This document shows positions 30,066 to 36,900 of a stretch of 64,000 bases of DNA, one piece after another. The stretch's first letter is position 1. Every line of letters starts with the position of its first letter. A program made the translations under genes and the position numbers. The notes below the pieces were generated by a model, which worked only from the letters and a program-made list of their open reading frames with translations, did not search any database and was not told where the DNA came from. The stretch is from Bacteroidota bacterium (GTDB lineage: Bacteria; Bacteroidota; Bacteroidia; 2-12-FULL-35-15): positions 1-64,000 of the forward strand of contig JAQZBR010000007.1 of NCBI GenBank assembly GCA_029237775.1, given 5' to 3'.

Positions 30066-31583
30066 TTAGTTTCCTCTTTTTAAACGCTGGAAGGAATTAT
30101 GGATATACGACTCGGTCGGCAATTGCGACAACTGAATTCTTTTGGCATAAGTAATACTGTCGATAATCTCCTTCTGATGTTCCTCCACTTTCATTTTTTG
30201 ATACTCCATCTCATCTTTCTGAAGAGCTACAAGATTCCGCTGCTCTTCAATGATATTTTTCTGAGCCCGTGTGATCCTTAATGTCCGCAGGATGTAAAAA
30301 GTGAACATAAGTACCAGAAAAAGCCCGCCTGCAACAGACCCAATGATAACCTTCTGCTTCCTGTCTTTCTCCTCAGCAAGCGCCTGCATTTTCTCAAGCT
30401 CTTTTTTATGCTCTGCTTCTGCGATAGCCTCTTGCTTTTCAAAATCAAAAGTCATCTGACTCTGAATGGTTTTTTTTCGCGATTCTTCGTTGTCCAGACT
30501 ATCTCTGTAAAGAATGTGCATTTTATAATTTTCAAAAGCACCCTTGAAATCAGAATGTGAGCTATCGATATGCGCTAGTGCATTATATATCTGGCTCAAA
30601 CAATCCTTAGAGCCTATTTTCTCAGCGACTTGTTTAGAGATTGACAGGTGCTTAGAAGCTTCGCTATATTTTTTCTGCTTTGTAAAGAAAGTACCCACAT
30701 GAAGATTAGAGATGGCAATACCTAAGCTGTCTTCGATCTCCTCCTGAATTTTTAAGGAAGCCATGTAATACTCGTACACTTCAGAAAAATTGCCTTGCAC
30801 TTCATGCACCAATCCAATAGCATCATAATTTTTTGCCAGCCAGTTTAAATTCTGAAGCTGTTTATTGATTTTCATTGCCTCAGAATATTTCCTGAGTGCG
30901 GCCGCATAATCATTCTGTGCGAAATATATGTTCCCGATATTATGATAAGAGCTGGCCAGCGTTTCCGTTTCGTTTAATGCCTTCCGGATCTCCAACGCTG
31001 CCAGTTGGTTTTTTAACGCTTCAGGAAACTTTCCCATATCGTAATACAGATTCCCGAGATTATTATAAGATGAAGCTATACCTTTTCTGTTCCTGAGATT
31101 ATGAGGCTCTTTAACTGCGATAGCATTTCTGATCTTCAGCGATTCCAGAAAGTTTTTTAAGGCTTCGGGATAATTTCCCTGTGCATTAAATACCAATCCA
31201 ATATTGTTTAATGCTATTGCAATGCCATGCGAGTCATTCCTTTTTCTATTGATATTGAGTGCTTGAAAATAACTGTTAAGCGCCTCCTGAAAATTTCCTC
31301 TGTCTTCAGCATGATAACCGAACAAGACATAAGTGTCACCAATAAGCTTGTCATCATTGATCTTTTGCGAAAGTTCCAAAGCCCGGTTCAAATATTCTTT
31401 CGCCTTTTCATCATCGGAAAACTCATATTCCAGAAAAAGCTCATGGTAGCTTAATATTTTAAGTGTATCATCTTTTGCTTCTTTCACAAAAGATAAAAGA
31501 GAGTCAACCCTGTTCGATTGTGAATATACCATCTGCGAAAGAACAGAAAAGGTGATCAAAAAAATTACAAAGACCTTTTTCAT
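30066..31583 (-). CDS. TPR membrane protein with coiled coil and short conserved tail, no catalytic domain
   Basis: 505 residues. Signal peptide (VFVIFLITFSVLSQMVYS), about eight TPR units (45-330), a segment YRDSLDNEESRKKTIQSQM, coiled coil, one membrane helix (about 402-422), a second coiled coil, and the ending DSITYAKRIQLSQLPTESYI followed by a short QRLK tail. The DSI-YAKRIQ part equals the linker that precedes SpoIIE domains, but the chain stops before a catalytic domain would begin. Close paralogue of the upstream gene (ATGA overlap, 31580-31583), probably by tandem duplication. Likely a sensor subunit of the downstream phosphatase. Confidence 0.85.
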   Translation of the reverse strand: MKKVFVIFLITFSVLSQMVYSQSNRVDSLLSFVKEAKDDTLKILSYHELFLEYEFSDDEKAKEYLNRALELSQKINDDKLIGDTYVLFGYHAEDRGNFQEALNSYFQALNINRKRNDSHGIAIALNNIGLVFNAQGNYPEALKNFLESLKIRNAIAVKEPHNLRNRKGIASSYNNLGNLYYDMGKFPEALKNQLAALEIRKALNETETLASSYHNIGNIYFAQNDYAAALRKYSEAMKINKQLQNLNWLAKNYDAIGLVHEVQGNFSEVYEYYMASLKIQEEIEDSLGIAISNLHVGTFFTKQKKYSEASKHLSISKQVAEKIGSKDCLSQIYNALAHIDSSHSDFKGAFENYKMHILYRDSLDNEESRKKTIQSQMTFDFEKQEAIAEAEHKKELEKMQALAEEKDRKQKVIIGSVAGGLFLVLMFTFYILRTLRITRAQKNIIEEQRNLVALQKDEMEYQKMKVEEHQKEIIDSITYAKRIQLSQLPTESYIHNSFQRLKRGN

Positions 31584-33085
31584 ATCTCTTTGCTTTTTCG
31601 ATTTTTCAATCGCATTAAATTCCTGCTTATATATTGTTCGGTCGGAAACTGCGAGAGCTGTATTCTTCGTGCATAAGTAATACTGTCAATAACCGCCTGC
31701 CGATGCTCCTCAACCAGATGCTTCTGCATTTCCACAACATGTTTCTGAGCCTCCACAAGATCTTTTTGCTCCTGGATCAGCGATTTCTGTCTGCGGGTTA
31801 TTCTCAAGGAACGCAAAACATAAGCGACAAATAGAAGCACTATGAACAAGGAGCAGGCAGCAAAAGTTATTATTACGGACTGCTTCCGGCTTTTAACATC
31901 AGCCAATGCGTTTTGCTTCTCCAGCTCTTTCTTGTATGCTGCTGCGGCTACCGCTTCCTTCTTTCCAAAATCATAAGCCATCTGGCTCTGAATTGTTTTT
32001 CTTCTGGTTTCTTCATTATCAAGGCTGTCACGATAAAGCACATACATCCGCATGTTCTTATAACTTGATTTAAAATCACCTTTGGCGCTGTCGAGAGTCG
32101 TAAGTGCTTTATAGATCTCACGCAGATATTCTTTATTTGCAGACTCCTCCATCATCTTTTTAGCTGAAAGAAAATATTTCTCTGCTTCATGAAAGTTCTT
32201 TTGTTTCATAAACATATCACCGAGATTTATGTAGCTTCCCGAAATCCCGACCCTGTCACCGATTTCCTGACGTACTTTTAAAGACTTAAGAAGATATTCC
32301 TGAGACTTCTTGTATTCTTTCAGATCGGAATATACGTTACCGATATTATTGTACGAGGAAGCCACTCCCCGTACGTTTCCTATAGATTGATCTATTTTAA
32401 GGGATGAAAAGTAATTGTTCAGAGCTTTCTGGTAGTTTCCATCAGCACGGTAAATGATGCCGAGGTTATTGTATGAGAGCGCAAGACCGCTCTTGTTATC
32501 CTGCTCCTGATAAATCTTTAAAGATTTGTTATAATGTTCAAGTGCTTTCTTGTAGTCATCCTGACTTGAATATATTAGTCCGATATTGTTGTAAACATCA
32601 GCACTGCCGTTCTTATCGTTTAACGATTCCTTGATCTTCAACGCCAGAAAATAATTCTTTAAGGCTTCCGGATAATTTCCAAGATCAAAATGAATGATAC
32701 CGATATAATTGTTTGAATTGGCCATTCCCTGCTGATCCTTCATCAGACGATAGATCTCCAGAGCATTGGTATAATTTTCAAGAGCTTTTAAATAATCGCC
32801 TTTATCTTCAGAATAGTACCCGTAAAAAGTGATGGTTGCCGCGATGCCTTTTTGATAATTGATCTTTTTCGCAAGAGTGAGAGCCTGATCGAGATAGGCT
32901 TTCGCTTTCTTCCCATCAACGAATTCGAATTCCAGGAAAAGCTTATTTAATGAGTCTACTTTTGCTGAGTCATTAAGAGATTCAATAGAAACTTGCTTTA
33001 TTGTAGTTGAAGAAGAATTTTGAGAAAAGACATTCAGGGATATTAGAATGGATCCTAATATTAATACATGATATTTTGATCGCAT
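31580..33085 (-). CDS. TPR membrane protein with coiled coil and short conserved tail, no catalytic domain
   Basis: 501 residues from ATG 33085, which starts a signal peptide (YHVLILGSILISLNVFS); a TTG at 33112 is less likely. About eight TPR units with the alternating pattern YNNIGxxY, YRDSLDNEETRRKTIQSQM, membrane helix at about 395-415, a Gln/Glu/Val-rich coiled coil (QKDLVEAQKHVVEMQKHLVE), and the end DSITYARRIQLSQFPTEQYI plus MRLKNRK. Same plan as the next gene, which it overlaps by four bases. First gene of a four-gene operon. Ligand and output are not known. Confidence 0.85.
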   Translation of the reverse strand: MRSKYHVLILGSILISLNVFSQNSSSTTIKQVSIESLNDSAKVDSLNKLFLEFEFVDGKKAKAYLDQALTLAKKINYQKGIAATITFYGYYSEDKGDYLKALENYTNALEIYRLMKDQQGMANSNNYIGIIHFDLGNYPEALKNYFLALKIKESLNDKNGSADVYNNIGLIYSSQDDYKKALEHYNKSLKIYQEQDNKSGLALSYNNLGIIYRADGNYQKALNNYFSSLKIDQSIGNVRGVASSYNNIGNVYSDLKEYKKSQEYLLKSLKVRQEIGDRVGISGSYINLGDMFMKQKNFHEAEKYFLSAKKMMEESANKEYLREIYKALTTLDSAKGDFKSSYKNMRMYVLYRDSLDNEETRRKTIQSQMAYDFGKKEAVAAAAYKKELEKQNALADVKSRKQSVIITFAACSLFIVLLFVAYVLRSLRITRRQKSLIQEQKDLVEAQKHVVEMQKHLVEEHRQAVIDSITYARRIQLSQFPTEQYISRNLMRLKNRKSKEI

Positions 33086-33169
33086 CTTTTTTTCCTTATA
33101 CGCTTTCTTCAAATCAATTTATTTCGAACTAACCTTCTACAGGTTTAGAAGCCGAGAACAAAAAAGAAA

Positions 33170-35167
33170 CTAATAATTGATGAGCTGCATCAACTGCTTT
33201 TCAAATCTTGCCTTCGGAAGGAAATTCCATTCAAGATCGGCATTCATTGGTACCGGTGTATCCAGACTCGCAGAACGCATGACAGGCGCATCAAGATTTT
33301 CAAAGCAGTTTTCTGTGATCACAGCTGCCAGCTCACCACCAAAACCTCCGATAAGTGTATCTTCATGAAGAATGATTGCTTTACCTGTTTTGTTAACTGA
33401 ATCAAGGATCGCTTGTTTATCATATGGAAGAAGTGTTCTAAGATCAAGCAGATCGGCAGATATCTCCGGATTCTTATCCAGAATTTCCATTGCCCAGTGT
33501 ACCCCGATTCCGTAAGTGATAATGCTTACCGATTCTCCTTCGCTTACCAGCTTTGCTTTTCCGATCGGCACGTTAAAATAATCATCCGCTACATCTTCAG
33601 TAATACTTCGGTATAAAGCTTTTTGCTCAAAGAACATTACAGGGTTCGGATCCTCGAATGAAGATAACAGCAAACCTTTTGCATCAGAAGGAAATGCAGG
33701 ATAAACAACCTTAAGGCCTGGAGTATGCGTAAACCACGCTTCGTTGCTTTGTGAATGGAAAGGACCCGCTGCAACAGCAGCCCCTGTAGGCATCCTTACA
33801 ACAACATCAGCATTTTGTCCCCAACGATAGTGAGATTTCGCCAGATTATTCACGATCTGATTAAAACCTTCTGTTACGAAATCAGCAAACTGCATTTCCA
33901 TCATCGCTTTCATTCCATTGATAGATAATCCGAAGGCACTACCCACGATCGCTGATTCACATAATGGAGTGTTTCTCACTCTCTTTTTTCCAAACTCTTC
34001 AACGAAACCTTCCGTGATCTTAAAAACACCACCGTATTCAGCAATGTCCTGTCCCATTAAAACCAGATTCTCATGCTTGCGCATTGCCAGTTTCAAGCCA
34101 TCAGAAATGGCATCTATCATTCGTTTATTTGTTTTGCTGCCTGAAGGTTTGATCTCCTTAAAATCAAAAGGAGCGTACATATCGGCAAGTTCTTTCTCAG
34201 TGTCGGGAGGAGGCAATGTTTCTGCATACGCAAGCTCCAGTCCCTGCTCGATCTCTTCTTTTATTTCAGTGCGAAACTCCTCGATCATCTTTTCATCCAA
34301 CACACCTTCTTTAAGTAAGAACTTTTCGTAATTGTTCAGGGGATCTTTTTTACCCCAGATCTCCAGCAGCTCCTTTGGAACATATTTGGTTCCCGAAGCT
34401 TCTTCGTGTCCACGCATTCTGAATGTGATCAGCTCCAGCAAAACAGGTTTTGGATTTTTACGCATTGATTCTGCAATACGCTTAACAGTGTCATACACTT
34501 CAAGGATATTATTCCCATCAACCTGGACAGCCTCCATTCCATACCCTATTCCTTTATCAATAAATTGCTTGCAGCGAAATTGTTCGTTGCTCGGAGTTGA
34601 TAATCCGTATCCATTATTCTCAATCGCAAAAATAACCGGGAGATCCCAGACTGCAGCCACATTCAGCGCTTCATGAAAATCACCTTCACTCGCTCCGCCA
34701 TCACCCGAATAAACGAGGGTAGCCTTGTTGTTTTGTTTCAACAGGTTTCCTAATGCAATACCATCAGCTAATCCAAGCTGAGGGCCCAGATGTGAGATCA
34801 TTCCGATGATCTTATATTCCTGCGTTCCGAAGTGGAATGAACGGTCGCGCCCCTTTGTAAAGCCGCTTGGCTTGCCCTGAAACTGGCAGAATAAACGATT
34901 CAAAGGAATACCTCTTGATGTAAACACACCAAGGTTTCTGTGCATCGGTAGAATATATTCTTCTCTATCGAGCGCCATTGCAGCACCAACCGAGCCAGCC
35001 TCTTGTCCGATACCGCTGAACCATTTAGCAATACGGCCCTGACGCAGAAGAACAAGCATCTTTTCTTCGATCATGCGGGGTTTTAAAATCCCCTTGTATA
35101 AAGAAATAAGGGTTTCATCCTTATATTTTTTTCTATCGTATCGTATTGCGGTTTCAGCTGTTATCAT
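33170..35167 (-). CDS. 2-oxoacid dehydrogenase E1, fused alpha and beta subunits
   Basis: 665 residues. Thiamine-diphosphate-dependent E1, probably for branched-chain 2-oxoacids (2-oxoisovalerate type). The alpha part (1-330) has the ThDP motif GDGGASEGDFHEALNVA ... AIENN and the phosphorylation-loop region RMRGHEEASGTKYVP. The beta part (345-665) has MGQDIAEYGGVFKITEGF, NTPLCESAIVG, EMQFADFVTEGFNQIVNN and GGFGGELAAVI. In most bacteria these are two genes; the fusion is usual in Bacteroidota. E2 and E3 genes are not in the window. Its -7 box TAATTTTG is at 35194-35201. Confidence 0.93.
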   Translation of the reverse strand: MITAETAIRYDRKKYKDETLISLYKGILKPRMIEEKMLVLLRQGRIAKWFSGIGQEAGSVGAAMALDREEYILPMHRNLGVFTSRGIPLNRLFCQFQGKPSGFTKGRDRSFHFGTQEYKIIGMISHLGPQLGLADGIALGNLLKQNNKATLVYSGDGGASEGDFHEALNVAAVWDLPVIFAIENNGYGLSTPSNEQFRCKQFIDKGIGYGMEAVQVDGNNILEVYDTVKRIAESMRKNPKPVLLELITFRMRGHEEASGTKYVPKELLEIWGKKDPLNNYEKFLLKEGVLDEKMIEEFRTEIKEEIEQGLELAYAETLPPPDTEKELADMYAPFDFKEIKPSGSKTNKRMIDAISDGLKLAMRKHENLVLMGQDIAEYGGVFKITEGFVEEFGKKRVRNTPLCESAIVGSAFGLSINGMKAMMEMQFADFVTEGFNQIVNNLAKSHYRWGQNADVVVRMPTGAAVAAGPFHSQSNEAWFTHTPGLKVVYPAFPSDAKGLLLSSFEDPNPVMFFEQKALYRSITEDVADDYFNVPIGKAKLVSEGESVSIITYGIGVHWAMEILDKNPEISADLLDLRTLLPYDKQAILDSVNKTGKAIILHEDTLIGGFGGELAAVITENCFENLDAPVMRSASLDTPVPMNADLEWNFLPKARFEKQLMQLINY

Positions 35168-35193
35168 AAAAGTGCGGAATGTTGAATCAGCCG

Positions 35194-35201
35194 CAAAATT
35201 A
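35194..35201 (-). promoter_or_regulatory. -7 box TAATTTTG for the E1 gene
   Basis: TAnnTTTG match 26 nt before the ATG at 35167, divergent from the box at 35237. Confidence 0.5.
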
Positions 35202-35236
35202 TGAATTTTAAGGACTTTAGCCGGGATATTTTTCCG

Positions 35237-35244
35237 TAAATTTG
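35237..35244 (+). promoter_or_regulatory. -7 box TAAATTTG for the small CxxC gene
   Basis: TAnnTTTG match with just 3 nt before the ATG at 35248, so a leaderless transcript is expected. Confidence 0.5.
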
Positions 35245-35247
35245 TAT

Positions 35248-35400
35248 ATGCTTCAGCACGCTTTTACATATCTGATCCTCTCCGCAGCAATCGCCTATGT
35301 AGGCTTTCGCTTTTACGCTTCCATTAAAAAGAAGCAGGCCTGCGATAAATGTGAGCTTATGAAAGCTGCTAAGCAAAATCAGAAAAATAAGTTGGCTTAA
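35248..35400 (+). CDS. 50-aa membrane protein with CxxC (FeoB-associated-type small protein)
   Basis: 50 residues, ATG at 35248 and TAA at 35398-35400. One membrane helix (about 5-24, AFTYLILSAAIAYVGFRFYA), basic residues after it (SIKKKQ), then CDKC and a Lys-rich tail. This matches the plan of small Cys-rich membrane proteins annotated with FeoB, although no feo gene is in the window. The next gene begins two bases after the stop, and the -7 box lies directly before the ATG, so the gene is probably real. Function unknown; metal or thiol chemistry is a guess. Confidence 0.65.
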   Translation: MLQHAFTYLILSAAIAYVGFRFYASIKKKQACDKCELMKAAKQNQKNKLA

Positions 35401-35402
35401 TC

Positions 35403-35960
35403 ATGAAACGTTTCTCAATTTTAATTTCTTTTTTCCTTCTCTTTCTTCTGGAAATTTCCGCACAGGATTCCACTCGAACCGGACTACTATACGGATTTAA
35501 CAACGCATATTATTTAAGCGCACCAATTGGTTGGGTGATGGATAACGAAAGCGGAAAAGAAGAAGGCCTCACAGCTGTTTTCTATCCGAAAGGCTCATCC
35601 TGGGCGGAAGGAGAAACTGTGATGTATAGTACTTTCATTAATTTCGATTCAACAAAAAATGAAACAGTTGCTGATATTATAAAAGGTGACAGTGTGAAAT
35701 TCAAAGAGCATTCACCCGGGTTGGTTATTAGCCGGCAAAAGCCCATAACCATAGGGAAAAAGAAAAAGGTTCCCGTAATGGGATATTCTGGCGAGAAAGA
35801 AAGTTATTATGAAAATGTTGCCTACATTCCTGAGAAGAAAGGCGTTGTACTTATCATCATCTCTTCACATAATAAAAACGGCTGCATCAATCATCACAAG
35901 GACTTTGAAGCACTGATCAAATCGTATCGTTTCCTTACGGACAAGGTGAATATTAAGTAG
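35403..35960 (+). CDS. Secreted protein of unknown function
   Basis: 185 residues with signal peptide (LISFFLLFLLEISAQ). The body is beta-strand-like: APIGWVMDNESG, LTAVFYPKGSSWAEGETVMY, PVMGYSGEKESYYENVAYIP, GVVLIIISSHNK. The pattern recalls proteins that quantify a post-translational envelope response, but I do not recognise a family. Follows the 50-aa CxxC gene by two bases, so they are co-transcribed. Confidence 0.8.
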   Translation: MKRFSILISFFLLFLLEISAQDSTRTGLLYGFNNAYYLSAPIGWVMDNESGKEEGLTAVFYPKGSSWAEGETVMYSTFINFDSTKNETVADIIKGDSVKFKEHSPGLVISRQKPITIGKKKKVPVMGYSGEKESYYENVAYIPEKKGVVLIIISSHNKNGCINHHKDFEALIKSYRFLTDKVNIK

Positions 35961-36174
35961 TCGGGAGTTCGTAGTTCGTAGACAGTTCGCCTGAAGATTT
36001 ATACTTAAAATTTATTGATAGATATGGAATTATATTCATTCGGCTAACTGTCTACGAACACCTCCTACAGAACTACCAGCCACGAACGACACGCCTTTCC
36101 ATTCGGCTTATTCTTCAAAACAAAATCCTATCGGCTAACCGTCTCTGAACTAAAGACTAAATACTACGAACTAA
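35961..36174. repeat. Intergenic region built of repeated TTCGTAG/CTACGAA words with a 14-bp inverted repeat
   Basis: GTTCGTAGACAGTT (35974-35987) is exactly complementary to AACTGTCTACGAAC (36046-36059). TTCGGCTAA / CGGCTAAC words recur at 36040 and 36130. It lies between convergent genes. No ORF; no run of T typical of a terminator. Confidence 0.6.
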
Positions 36175-36900
36175 CTACCAAAGACCAAACATACTCTTGA
36201 TCATTTGTTTGCCCCAGGGATTTTTTCCAAAATCTTTTTCGAGCTTCGCCTTAATTTCAGCAGTCTTATAGATCTTGTTTTTTCCTTTCACAGGTGTCAT
36301 TTCAACGGGGTTCGGTTTTGTGACCTGCACCGTTTTAGCAAAATAGATCACTCCGCCATCTTCAGTTGCAAGTCCGAGTATAACTCCCGGTAAACCATAA
36401 AAGCTTTCAGGACCGGTACTTGCCATAAGCTCTTCGGAATACCAGGCATAGATCCGTGTTGTATCATTCGCCTGCCAGATCGCTTTGGTACAGTTATATC
36501 CTGCAATATTTCTTTTACTTTCAGTGATTTTCCATTTACGCTCCCAAAGGCTATCCTCTACATAAAATTTTTCTCCCCAGAGGTCTTTAACGGTCAATCT
36601 TTTTTTACTCACAAAATTCTGATACACTACATTTTTATCCGTTGCCCAGCTCATGCGTTCCTTGAGTTCACTTTCCTGTGGCTTAAACAGCGAGATGGTA
36701 TCATTGAAGTACAATTCAAAAACATCAACCTTGTTTTTGTCCTCTTCTCTGAGCCATTCTTTTACATCATCACCTTTAAATTTTTTGTAAAGGTTGGTTT
36801 TACGCTCATACGTGACTTTCCCGCTGCTGATCTGTGCAACAGAAGAACTGAAAACAAACAGGAGAAGTACATGTAGATATCTAGAAACCAAAGTCGTCAT
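36175..36900 (-). CDS. GLPGLI family protein
   Basis: 241 residues with signal peptide (HVLLLFVFSSSVAQ). The family signature YGLPGVILGL is at about 180, within the usual setting (WYSEELMASTGPESFYGLPG). GLPGLI proteins are secreted Bacteroidota proteins of uncertain role, often encoded beside an outer-membrane beta-barrel gene, as here: it overlaps the preceding barrel gene by 20 bp, so both are translated from one transcript and probably act together. Confidence 0.88.
   Translation of the reverse strand: MTTLVSRYLHVLLLFVFSSSVAQISSGKVTYERKTNLYKKFKGDDVKEWLREEDKNKVDVFELYFNDTISLFKPQESELKERMSWATDKNVVYQNFVSKKRLTVKDLWGEKFYVEDSLWERKWKITESKRNIAGYNCTKAIWQANDTTRIYAWYSEELMASTGPESFYGLPGVILGLATEDGGVIYFAKTVQVTKPNPVEMTPVKGKNKIYKTAEIKAKLEKDFGKNPWGKQMIKSMFGLW

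Noticed and set aside
33918-34676. Two adjacent plus-strand frames of over 110 codons
   Set aside because: Antisense to the E1 fusion with its intact ThDP motif; Ser-rich translations typical of a shadow frame.
35164-35376. 70-codon minus-strand frame between the E1 gene and the secreted-protein gene
   Set aside because: The plus-strand 50-aa CxxC gene with its -7 box explains this region better.
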